Positions 36,738 through 44,009 of a DNA stretch of 64,000 nt are shown in pieces. The stretch comes from Rubrivivax sp. GTDB taxonomy: Bacteria > Pseudomonadota > Gammaproteobacteria > Burkholderiales > Burkholderiaceae_C. Numbering within the stretch: position 1 is the first letter of the stretch; each line of letters opens with the position of its first letter. The position numbers and the translations under genes are program-made. Under the pieces are notes generated by a model. The model was given only the letters and a program-made list of their open reading frames with translations. It made no database searches and had not been told where the DNA came from. Location: the NCBI GenBank assembly GCA_027484825.1, contig JAIXSE010000034.1:124001-188000 (forward strand), given 5' to 3'.

Positions 36738-37224
36738 GGGTTGTCTTTCTTGTGAGGTGTCCACCGGAGGGCGGCAGTCAGGGGCGGAGCATGCAGGAAG
36801 TGCCCTTCAGAAACCTGTCGGCACCCTGTGCACGGGATGACAGGCCATGGCCTGCGAGAAAACTTCACATGGCCCAATGTTGCGCGTCACTTATGAAGGT
36901 TTGTAGTCAACCGACTTGAATAAGGGGTGACCGACTGGCCAGTGTTTGTGGGGCTTGAGGGATGTTGATCAATTCGACAGAGCGCGGGCGATGGGCTTTC
37001 AACAATGCGCATCCCTCCACCGCCTCGGACTCCCTGACATGACTCAGCGCCCTGCTCTGCGAATGCATGCCGCCCTGACTTCTTCCCTCCGGACTGAAGC
37101 CGTCGGCCGCCCCTTGTTGCGGACGGCGGTCCCCTCCAAAGCACGTCCCAATGCTGCGGGCGCCGATCACCCGTCCCTGACTTCTGACGCGTGGAAGTTG
37201 GACGCACAGGGGCAGGGGGGACGG
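36738..37224. other. 487-bp divergent intergenic region
   Basis: No supported gene. It holds the promoters of the ABC operon and of the DUF2968 gene. At 36921-36942 the motif TAAGGGGTGACCGACTGGCC appears, which recurs in variant form at 55181-55206 upstream of the alpha/beta hydrolase. Confidence 0.4.
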
Positions 37225-38610
37225 ATGCGGCGTGTGGTCGGCGCGGCGCTGCGTCCGCTGCTGGGGGTGCTGCCCTTGCTGATGGTGGCGCTCTGGCACG
37301 CCAGTGCGATGTCCCAACCGCCTGCGCCCGCGCCGGCCTCCGCAACGCCGCAGGAAGCGGCGGTGGCGCTGGAGTTGCAGGTGCTGCAATCACAGCAGGC
37401 AACTGTCTCGCTGCGCAAGCTCAAGACAGAGCAGGGCACGATTGAGCTGCTGCTGCATCCGCGGACCAATCGTTATTACATCGCGGTGACCTCGCGGACG
37501 GGTCAGCTCCGCCGCGTGGTGCGGGCGGACAACGAGCGTGCGGCGCAGCTCGGCTTTGACAGCTTCCGCCGACTGGCCGGTCAGGGCGATGCAGGACGTC
37601 CTGCCTTGCTGGGCGAGACGCTGGCGGAAGCTGGGGCGGAGGGCGCGGCGCAGGCGCAGGTCCCGTCACAAGGTCAGGCGCCGCTACCGGCCCAGGCGGA
37701 TGCTCGTTCCGTGTCTGCTCCGAAGATGCAGGCTCCGGCCCGGACGCAGCTCCAAGCACCAGCTCTAGCACCCGCTCAAGCGCCCACCCCGGCCCCCACC
37801 CCGGCCCCGGCGCCGATGCAGACGCTGGCCGCTACGGCCGCCGCGCGCGCCGCCACACCCACCACAGCCGCGGCCGTTGCACCGCTTGCCGCACCCCTGC
37901 AAGCGGGCAGCCCTGACACCGTCACCCCCACGCCAGCGCTTGCAGAGGTTCCCCCGCCGACGCCTCTGCGCTCCCCGCTGATGGACGAGCTCCAGCGCCT
38001 GCAATCGGCGGGACAGCTGACGTCCATGCGCCGGTCGGACAACGGCAGCTTCAACGCCCAACTGTTCTTCCACGTCAGCACCGCCCGCTATTTCGTCGCG
38101 CTGGCCCACGGCAAGGACCTGTGGCGTGTGGTGCAGGCGCAGGACAGTGCGCAGGCCTTGCGGACCTATGAAGAGCTGGCCGGACAGTCCGCTGCCCTCG
38201 CGGGCGACGAACTGCGCCGAATGGAGCTGAAGGCCCAAACGGATGCGGCGGAGCGTGAGCTGCGGCAGGCCCAGGCGCAGGCGCGCCAGATGGCCGAAGA
38301 ACTGGAAGCGGACCGACGGTATCGCGCCATGATTCAAGCGCAAGAAAGCCAGAGCCGCGCCGACGTTTCTGCGCTCCAGCAGCAGCAGCGTCAGATCCAG
38401 GAACAACTGCTGGCGGAGCAGCGGCGCGTTTCGGAACTGCGTCGTCAACTCGATCCAGGCGCGTCCAATGCGTCCAACGCGTCGGCGGGGGCCGGTGGAC
38501 GCAAAGGCGCTGGAGCGGAGTGCCGCATCACGCGCCCTGGGGTGCCCGTCCCGGCTGCGGAACGGGACCTGCCGCCGTGCGGACCCGACGGGCGTGCCCG
38601 CGGGCAGTAA
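37225..38610 (+). CDS. DUF2968-family protein with duplicated module
   Basis: 461 residues from ATG 37225 (GGGGCAGGGGGG upstream). A signal peptide ends near residue 30. Two similar ~60-residue modules are present: residues 61-120 (R-Y-Y-I-A-V, L-R-R-V-V-R) and 262-321 (R-Y-F-V-A-L, L-W-R-V-V-Q), separated by a 140-residue Pro/Ala/Gln-rich linker with P-T-P-A-P repeats. A long helical coiled coil (about 330-425) follows, then a basic tail. Typical DUF2968 proteins have one module plus the coiled coil, so the first module is an added copy. Periplasmic; function unknown. Confidence 0.72.
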   Translation: MRRVVGAALRPLLGVLPLLMVALWHASAMSQPPAPAPASATPQEAAVALELQVLQSQQATVSLRKLKTEQGTIELLLHPRTNRYYIAVTSRTGQLRRVVRADNERAAQLGFDSFRRLAGQGDAGRPALLGETLAEAGAEGAAQAQVPSQGQAPLPAQADARSVSAPKMQAPARTQLQAPALAPAQAPTPAPTPAPAPMQTLAATAAARAATPTTAAAVAPLAAPLQAGSPDTVTPTPALAEVPPPTPLRSPLMDELQRLQSAGQLTSMRRSDNGSFNAQLFFHVSTARYFVALAHGKDLWRVVQAQDSAQALRTYEELAGQSAALAGDELRRMELKAQTDAAERELRQAQAQARQMAEELEADRRYRAMIQAQESQSRADVSALQQQQRQIQEQLLAEQRRVSELRRQLDPGASNASNASAGAGGRKGAGAECRITRPGVPVPAAERDLPPCGPDGRARGQ

Positions 38611-38770
38611 CCCGCCCGAGCGGTCTGGAACAGCGCTGCACGTCCCAAGGGGCGCGCCCGTGGCAGTCGGGGGCCGGGAGGCCTGCCGTGCGAAACACGC
38701 CCCGCTCTCCGAGGCTGCAAGAGGCTGCGTCCTATCATCCGCGTCGATGTGACTCGACCTGGGGACTCTT

Positions 38771-39736
38771 GTGACCGACGCCCGCCCGAACACCGCCGAT
38801 GCGCAACCCAAATTGCTGCTGCTGATGCCAATGGCGCAGGAGCACCAGGCACAGTTGCGTCAGCGGTTTGACGTGATCGATGCACCCACACCGGCCCTGC
38901 GCGCCCAGGCCATTGCGCAGTGGGGCGCCAGCATCGAGGTGGTGCTGACCATCGGTGCCGTCGGTCTGCGCGGCGACGAAATCGCCGCCCTGCCGCGACT
39001 CGGCTTGGTGTGCGCGCTGGGAGCCGGCTACGAGAACATCGATGTGGCGGCGGCGAAGGCCCGCGGGATTGCGGTGGCCAATGGCGCCGGCACCAACGAC
39101 GCCTGCGTGGCGGATCATGCGATGGCGCTGCTGCTGGCCAGCGTGCGGGCGCTGCCCCAGCAGGAGCAGGCCCTGCGTGCCGGCGTCTGGCGCGATGCGC
39201 TGCCGCTGCGCCCCAGTGTGAATGGTCGTCGGCTGGGCATCCTGGGCCTGGGCACGATTGGCATGCGCATCGCGCGACGTGCGGCAGCCTTCGACATGGA
39301 CGTCGGTTATCACAACCGCCGTGCCCGTCCTGATGCACCGGCCTGCACCTATTTCGATTCCGTCCTGACGCTGGCCACCTGGGCCGACTTCCTGGTGGTC
39401 GCCGCACCGGGCGGGCCGGGCACTCGCCATATCGTCAATGCTGAGGTGCTGCGGGCCTTGGGGCCGCAAGGACATCTGGTCAATATCGCCCGCGGCAGCC
39501 TGGTGGATACGGCAGCCCTGGCCCAGGTGCTGGCTGACGGTCAGCTGGGCGGTGCGGCTCTGGACGTGTATGAGTCAGAGCCCCAACCGCCGCGCGAGCT
39601 GCTGGGCTTCCCGAATGTGATCCTCACGCCGCACATTGCCGGCTGGTCACCGGAGTCGGTGCAGGCGACGGTCGACCTGTTCCTGCTGAACGCCGAGCGC
39701 TGGAAGCACGGCCAGCCGCTGCAAACACCGGTGTGA
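38771..39736 (+). CDS. D-isomer-specific 2-hydroxyacid dehydrogenase
   Basis: 321 residues starting at GTG 38771, with GGGGA seven bases upstream. NAD(P)-binding motif G-L-G-T-I-G at about 158-163. The catalytic set is Arg in N-I-A-R-G-S-L-V-D, Glu in Y-E-S-E-P and His in T-P-H-I-A-G-W. The size fits glyoxylate/hydroxypyruvate reductase-like members. Whether it prefers NADH or NADPH cannot be told. It ends at 39736, beyond which the strand direction changes. Confidence 0.88.
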   Translation: MTDARPNTADAQPKLLLLMPMAQEHQAQLRQRFDVIDAPTPALRAQAIAQWGASIEVVLTIGAVGLRGDEIAALPRLGLVCALGAGYENIDVAAAKARGIAVANGAGTNDACVADHAMALLLASVRALPQQEQALRAGVWRDALPLRPSVNGRRLGILGLGTIGMRIARRAAAFDMDVGYHNRRARPDAPACTYFDSVLTLATWADFLVVAAPGGPGTRHIVNAEVLRALGPQGHLVNIARGSLVDTAALAQVLADGQLGGAALDVYESEPQPPRELLGFPNVILTPHIAGWSPESVQATVDLFLLNAERWKHGQPLQTPV

Positions 39737-39738
39737 TG

Positions 39739-39788
39739 GAAAAAAATATCCGCCCGGGAGGGCCGGCATCGGTTCGGGCACCGATGCC
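39739..39788 (-). terminator. Terminator-like structure for the minus-strand small gene
   Basis: GGCATCGGT (39765-39773) pairs perfectly with ACCGATGCC (39780-39788). Read on the minus strand, a second short GCCC/GGGC hairpin and then a run of seven Ts (39746-39740) follow. The T-run position fits termination of minus-strand transcription, that is of the small gene at 39853-39963. It may also serve the dehydrogenase from the other side. Confidence 0.45.
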
Positions 39789-39852
39789 AGACCGCTCCAG
39801 CAGGGCGGACCAAGGGGGTTTGAACTGAAAGGTCGTATCGCGGGGGCTGCGC

Positions 39853-39963
39853 TCAGCCCAGCACCCCGGTCACCAGACCCAGGCAGGACAGAACACCAAT
39901 GCCGAGCACCCATGCGTCCGCGTTGTTCAATGAAGACCAGACCCGTTGCTTGAGCACTTGCAT
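39853..39963 (-). CDS. 36-residue single-span membrane protein, candidate SOS-induced
   Basis: A small gene with ATG 39963 placed six bases after AGGAG; another ATG two codons upstream (39969) directly abuts the AGGAG and is less likely. The product starts M-Q-V-L-K-Q-R-V-W, positively charged at the N-terminus, and has a 20-residue hydrophobic helix from about residue 17 to the C-terminus (A-W-V-L-G-I-G-V-L onward), with the C-terminal L-G at residues 35-36. It is the only gene on the transcript that begins at the LexA-box promoter at 40102-40130. Size, topology and control match SOS-induced membrane peptides such as TisB or SidA, without sequence similarity that I can recognise. Translation is inferred from the ribosome binding site. 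Confidence 0.6.
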   Translation of the reverse strand: MQVLKQRVWSSLNNADAWVLGIGVLSCLGLVTGVLG

Positions 39964-40005
39964 TGCCATCTCCTGTTGCCAGACCCGTTGCCAGAATGCA
40001 ATGGC

Positions 40006-40044
40006 TCAGTGGGCGGACGGTGAAGAAGCGCTCAACTGATTCAT
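40006..40044 (-). other. 12-codon leader mini-ORF
   Basis: On the minus strand, M-N-Q-L-S-A-S-S-P-S-A-H then TGA, between the promoter and the small membrane-protein gene. No Shine-Dalgarno of quality is seen. It lies within the 70-base loop and 3' arm of the leader stem (40013-40092), so its translation, if any, would open that structure. It may be a regulatory leader or chance. Confidence 0.3.
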
Positions 40045-40092
40045 TGCGGTGGGGTGGGGGTGGCTTCGAACTCCCTCGTTGCCACCGTCCGC
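40013..40092 (-). promoter_or_regulatory. Long-range stem in the 5' leader of the small membrane-protein mRNA
   Basis: GCGGACGGTG (40092-40083 on the minus strand, three bases after the predicted transcript start) is exactly complementary to CACCGTCCGC (40022-40013). The 10-bp GC-rich stem would fold the first ~80 bases of the transcript, leaving the AGGAG at 39974-39970 outside it. Such leaders often tune translation of small toxins. Confidence 0.45.
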
Positions 40093-40101
40093 GATGAATC
40101 C

Positions 40102-40130
40102 AATGTACTGGATGGGCATACAGTAGTCAA
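40102..40130 (-). promoter_or_regulatory. Sigma-70-type promoter with LexA-like box in the spacer
   Basis: Minus strand: -35 TTGACT (40130-40125), a 17-bp spacer, -10 TACATT (40107-40102), predicted start near 40095. The spacer with its flanks reads TACTGTATGCCCATCCAGTA (40125-40106), with outer arms TACTG/CAGTA and the form CTGT-N8-CCAG, one mismatch from the proteobacterial LexA consensus CTGT-N8-ACAG. A repressor here would occlude RNA polymerase, as at classic SOS promoters. Confidence 0.6.
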
Positions 40131-40141
40131 CGGCTGTTGCA

Positions 40142-41311
40142 TCATGCCGTGGCAGCTGTGGTGGCGGTGTCCGTTTCCTGCGCGGGGCGGCGGGCGCCTT
40201 GGCGCTTGCCCAGCCACAGATACAGGCCGGAGCCCAGCACCAGGATGGTGGCGATGTCCAGCAACGCCCACAGCAGCTTCATCGGCATGCCGCCATAGTC
40301 CCCGAAATGCAGGGGCTGAGACACCAGCAGCGCAGTGAGGTACCAGGGCAGCTCCGGTGCGGCCGTCAACACGCCGGTCCGGGCATCCATCAGCAAGGGC
40401 GTGAGCAACTTGGACTTCAGCGGCGTGGCGCCCTTGAGGAACACCGTGTTGTGATGCGGGCTGGAGTAGGACGTCCCGGGGAAGGCGATGAACGACACCT
40501 TCATGCCGGCGGCGTGGCTCACCGCGTTGTCCAGTGCCAGCTGCAGGGAGCCGCGCTGCTCGACGGGTGTGACCGGCTCGTCTTTGTAGGGGGCGAGCAC
40601 CGTGGTGAGCTGGTCGTACTGCCAATACTTCACCAGCAGGTCGGCCCAGGTGTTGATCATGCCGGTCGCGCCCACCACAAAACACCAGACCAGCGTGACG
40701 ATGCCCAGCAAGTTGTGCAGGTCCAGCCACCGGACGCGAGTGGACCGGTCGCGGCGCACGGCGCCGAAGTCCAGCTTGCGCATGAACGGCGCGTACAGCA
40801 CCACGCCGCTGACCAGCGCCACCAGCAGCAGCAGCCCCATGAATCCGAGAAACAGCTTGCCCGGCAGGCCGGCGAACATGTCCACATGCAGGCGCAGCAT
40901 CAGGTCCATGAAGCCTTCGCCGACCTTGTAGTCGCCCACCACCTGCCCGGTGCGGCGGTCCACCGCCAGCGACTTGAAGTCGTTGGTCGGGGCCGGCGTC
41001 GGCGTCAGGGTGAACCACCACAGCCGGTCGTCGTCCTCATTCGGCCCGGCGAACTGGATGACACGGTCCGGATACTTCGCCTTGGCGGCAGCCGCCATCA
41101 CATCCAGGCTCACCGGCCCGCGCTGCGCCAGCACGGCCTGATCGCCGGTCAGCGTCGGCGCCTCGATCTCGTCGCCCAGCAGGTGGCTGATTTCATGATG
41201 GAAGATCAGCGGAAGCCCGGTCAGGCACAGCATCAGCATGAACAGCGTGCAGATCAGGCTGGTCCACTTGTGCACCCAGGTCCAGGCGCGAATGGCGGGG
41301 GCGCTCATCAT
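40142..41311 (-). CDS. PepSY-domain membrane protein (iron-regulated PiuB type)
   Basis: 389 residues with four to five membrane spans (about 13-38, 165-190, 215-240, 355-375) around periplasmic PepSY-like regions, and H-x-H-x-type histidines in L-H-V-D, L-D-L-H-N-L. This family is often found with TonB-dependent siderophore receptors and is thought to reduce or process ferric-siderophores in the membrane. Its start overlaps the 81-residue upstream gene by four bases. No receptor gene is in view. The substrate is unknown. Confidence 0.82.
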   Translation of the reverse strand: MMSAPAIRAWTWVHKWTSLICTLFMLMLCLTGLPLIFHHEISHLLGDEIEAPTLTGDQAVLAQRGPVSLDVMAAAAKAKYPDRVIQFAGPNEDDDRLWWFTLTPTPAPTNDFKSLAVDRRTGQVVGDYKVGEGFMDLMLRLHVDMFAGLPGKLFLGFMGLLLLVALVSGVVLYAPFMRKLDFGAVRRDRSTRVRWLDLHNLLGIVTLVWCFVVGATGMINTWADLLVKYWQYDQLTTVLAPYKDEPVTPVEQRGSLQLALDNAVSHAAGMKVSFIAFPGTSYSSPHHNTVFLKGATPLKSKLLTPLLMDARTGVLTAAPELPWYLTALLVSQPLHFGDYGGMPMKLLWALLDIATILVLGSGLYLWLGKRQGARRPAQETDTATTAATA

Positions 41312-41553
41312 GCGTGGTGCTCCCGGCCGCTGGGCGAGGCGTTAGCGCTCTGCGGAACCCCGCCGGTCGCAACAGGCGTGCGGCGCCAACCGAACCAGGC
41401 CATCACCGCCACCGGAATGCCGAGCGCCACCCAGGACCAGACGTCGCCCCAGTGGTCCGACACCAGCGCGGTGAACAGCCCGCTGGCTGTCAACAGCCCC
41501 AGCAGCAGCGGCCAGCCCCAGAGCCGGCGGAATTCCGACGAGAACATTTGCAA
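41308..41553 (-). CDS. Small membrane protein coupled to the PepSY gene
   Basis: 81 residues with two hydrophobic spans (about 13-32 and 38-57), a basic N-terminus and a His-rich C-terminal end (R-E-H-H-A). It is first in a two-gene unit; its 3' end overlaps the PepSY gene by four bases. Similar small partners accompany PepSY-type siderophore genes, but I do not recognise a named family. Confidence 0.65.
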   Translation of the reverse strand: MQMFSSEFRRLWGWPLLLGLLTASGLFTALVSDHWGDVWSWVALGIPVAVMAWFGWRRTPVATGGVPQSANASPSGREHHA

Positions 41554-41565
41554 AGCTTTCTCAAA

Positions 41566-41580
41566 TGCAAGTTGTTCTCA
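41566..41580. promoter_or_regulatory. Weak Fur-box-like sequence before the PepSY operon
   Basis: Minus strand TGAGAACAACTTGCA lies 13 bp upstream of the small membrane gene. The left half matches the TGAGAAT half-site of Fur boxes at six of seven positions; the right half matches at only four of seven. Iron control would fit PepSY function but the site is weak. Confidence 0.3.
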
Positions 41581-41639
41581 TCTTAGCGGGATCAGTGAGG
41601 GGCGGGGCGTCCCGCCGCGGTCAGGCCCTGCGCGATGGC

Positions 41640-43316
41640 TCAGGCGGTTTCCGCTTCCCGCGCAAGGTATTGGTGGATGCTGGCCACCACCTGCGCGCCC
41701 TCACCAATGGCGCCGCCCACCCGTTTGACCGATCCGGAGCGGACATCCCCCACCGCAAACACGCCGGGGACGCTGGACTCCAGCAAGGACCGCTCATACC
41801 CCGGGAGCGAGCATTCACAAGCCCGTCCGGTGACGATGAAGCCGGACTTGTCCAGCTCTAGCCCGCAGTCCACCACGCAGCCGGTTTCCGGCTCGGCGCC
41901 GATGAAGAGGAAGAGATGCTGCGTCGCCAGACGACGCTCGCGGCCATCCCGGCGGTCGCGCCAGGTGACGGCTTCCAGGCTGTCGCCGCCTTCCAGTCGG
42001 CAGACCTCCTGATGCGGGATCAGCTCGATGTTGGGCGTGCTGGTGATGCGATCGATCAGGTAGCGGGACATGGTCGCCGCCAGGCCGGGGCCCCGCACCA
42101 GGATGATGACCTTGGCCGCATGGTTGGCCAGGAACACAGCGGCCTGCCCAGCCGAATTGCCGCCGCCGACCAGCACCACCGTCTTGCGGCTGCACACCCG
42201 GGCTTCGATGGGGGAGGCCCAATAAAACACGCCGCGCCCTTCAAACCGGGGCAGTTCCTCGATGTCCGGCCGCCGATAGCGGGCGCCGGTGGCGATGACG
42301 GCGGTGCGCGAGCGCAGAATGCGGCCGTCTTCCAGCGTCAGACGCAGCTCGCGCTGGTCGTTCTCCCGGTGGCAGCTCATGTGGGTGACCCGGGCTGGAA
42401 TCAGCATGTCGGCGCCGAATTTCTGGGCCTGGACAAAGGCCCGGCCGGCCAGGGCCTGACCGGTGATGCCGGTGGGAAAGCCCAGGTAGTTCTCGATGCG
42501 CGAACTGGCGCCCGCCTGACCCCCGTAGGCCCGGCAGTCCACCACCAGCACCTGCAGACCCTCGGACGCGGCATAGACCGCGGCGGACAGGCCGCCGGGC
42601 CCCGCGCCGATGATCACCACATCGAACAGATCGGGCCGCTCCCGCGAATCGACCATGCCGAAGCAGCGGGCCACCTCGTCATCGGAGGGGTCCACCGCGA
42701 CCGTGCCGTCCGGGCAGAGCACCAGCAGTTCGGCGCCGTCCTTCATGTATTGGTCGGCGGCGGTGCGGGCGTCCTCGTTGCTGTTGGGATCCAGAAATTG
42801 GTAGGGGAAGCCGTTGCGCTCCAGGAAGCTGCGCAGGCGCAGGACCGAGGCGGCCCCTGGCCGACCGATCAGCGTGGCGCCGCCGGCGCCGCTCTCGATC
42901 AGGCCGACCCGGCGCAGGATGAAGGCGCGGGTGAGCCGCTCGCCCAGGTCGGCTTCTGCGATCAGCAGGGCCCGCAGTTGAGGCGGCGAGACCTCGACGG
43001 CTTCGACGTCACTCATCGCCTGCGCATCCACCAGCGCCGGACGGCCACTGAGCTGGCCCACCTCGCCCATGAACTGACCGGCACCGTGGGTGACGATGGC
43101 GCTGATGTGGCCCATGCTGTCCCGCTGGCTGATGGCCACCTCGCCGCTGAGCACCAGCAGCATGCCCACGCCTTCGTCGCCGGTGCGCACGATCCAGTCG
43201 CCGGCGGCATAGCGCCGCAACTGGCCAAAGCGGGCCACACGCGCCATGTCCACCATGCCCAGCGTGGGGAACATCTGGTCGCGTCGGTTCTCCAAACGAT
43301 TGGGCTGAGCCATCAA
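41640..43316 (-). CDS. cNMP-binding domain fused to thioredoxin-reductase-like oxidoreductase
   Basis: 558 residues. N-terminal ~1-145 is a cyclic-nucleotide-binding beta-roll (G-E-V-A, G-Q-F-M-G-E-V-G). Residues ~150-225 are a thioredoxin-like fold without a CxxC. From ~230 comes an FAD/NAD(P) reductase: G-A-G-P-G-G for FAD and G-G-G-N-S-A-G-Q for NAD(P)H. The CxxC of true thioredoxin reductases is absent from the NADPH domain, so it cannot reduce thioredoxin in the usual way. Reduction of another redox protein under cAMP or c-di-GMP control is a guess. Confidence 0.82.
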   Translation of the reverse strand: MMAQPNRLENRRDQMFPTLGMVDMARVARFGQLRRYAAGDWIVRTGDEGVGMLLVLSGEVAISQRDSMGHISAIVTHGAGQFMGEVGQLSGRPALVDAQAMSDVEAVEVSPPQLRALLIAEADLGERLTRAFILRRVGLIESGAGGATLIGRPGAASVLRLRSFLERNGFPYQFLDPNSNEDARTAADQYMKDGAELLVLCPDGTVAVDPSDDEVARCFGMVDSRERPDLFDVVIIGAGPGGLSAAVYAASEGLQVLVVDCRAYGGQAGASSRIENYLGFPTGITGQALAGRAFVQAQKFGADMLIPARVTHMSCHRENDQRELRLTLEDGRILRSRTAVIATGARYRRPDIEELPRFEGRGVFYWASPIEARVCSRKTVVLVGGGNSAGQAAVFLANHAAKVIILVRGPGLAATMSRYLIDRITSTPNIELIPHQEVCRLEGGDSLEAVTWRDRRDGRERRLATQHLFLFIGAEPETGCVVDCGLELDKSGFIVTGRACECSLPGYERSLLESSVPGVFAVGDVRSGSVKRVGGAIGEGAQVVASIHQYLAREAETA

Positions 43317-43504
43317 AACCTCCTGCCTGCACCCTAACCGAGCTGGCAGCCGGCAGCAAGCACCGTTGGAGGTAGTGCGGCCTGCATCACCCTGCCGACC
43401 GCGAACAGGTGGGGCCTCGCACGCAAGCTGTCTCGCCCTGGCGTCAGAAGGGTCGAACTCTGGCAGGATGGCGACGACGTGTTGTTGCCACCCAGGAGTC
43501 TTGA

Positions 43505-43990
43505 ATGGATCTGCCCTCCCACCAGCTCACCATGACGGTGCTGATGACGCCCGACATGGCCAATTTTTCGGGCAATGTCCATGGCGGCACCATCCTCAAG
43601 CTGCTGGACCAGGCGGCTTATGCCTGCGCCAGTCGGTACGCTGGCCGCTATGTGGTGACGCTGTCGGTGGACCAGGTCATGTTCCGCCAACCCATCCATG
43701 TGGGGGAGCTGGTGAGTTTCCTGGCGTCGGTGAACTACACCGGGACGTCGTCGATGGAGATCGGCATCAAGGTGGTGACCGAGAACATCCGGGAGCAGGC
43801 GGTTCGGCATGCCAACAGCTGCTTCTTCACCATGGTCGCGGTGGACGATGACGGGCGGCCGGTGGCCGTGCCGCCGCTGCAACCGGCCACCGCCGATGAA
43901 AAGCGCCGCTTTGAAGCCGCCAAGGAACGCAAGAAGCTGCGCATGGAGCTGCAGCAGCGGCAGGATCAGTTGCGCAGCTCGGTGCTCTGA
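43505..43990 (+). CDS. Hotdog-fold acyl-CoA thioesterase
   Basis: 161 residues, YciA/BACH-like single hotdog domain. The active-site-type segment N-F-S-G-N-V-H-G-G near residues 20-28 is typical, followed by the hydrophobic helix of the domain. The C-terminal 35 residues form a basic, Gln/Arg-rich helix beyond the domain. It probably hydrolyses acyl-CoA esters, protecting the CoA pool. Convergent with gshA; the stop codons are 19 bp apart. Confidence 0.85.
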   Translation: MDLPSHQLTMTVLMTPDMANFSGNVHGGTILKLLDQAAYACASRYAGRYVVTLSVDQVMFRQPIHVGELVSFLASVNYTGTSSMEIGIKVVTENIREQAVRHANSCFFTMVAVDDDGRPVAVPPLQPATADEKRRFEAAKERKKLRMELQQRQDQLRSSVL

Positions 43991-44009
43991 GGCAGCGGGA
44001 CCCAGGACG

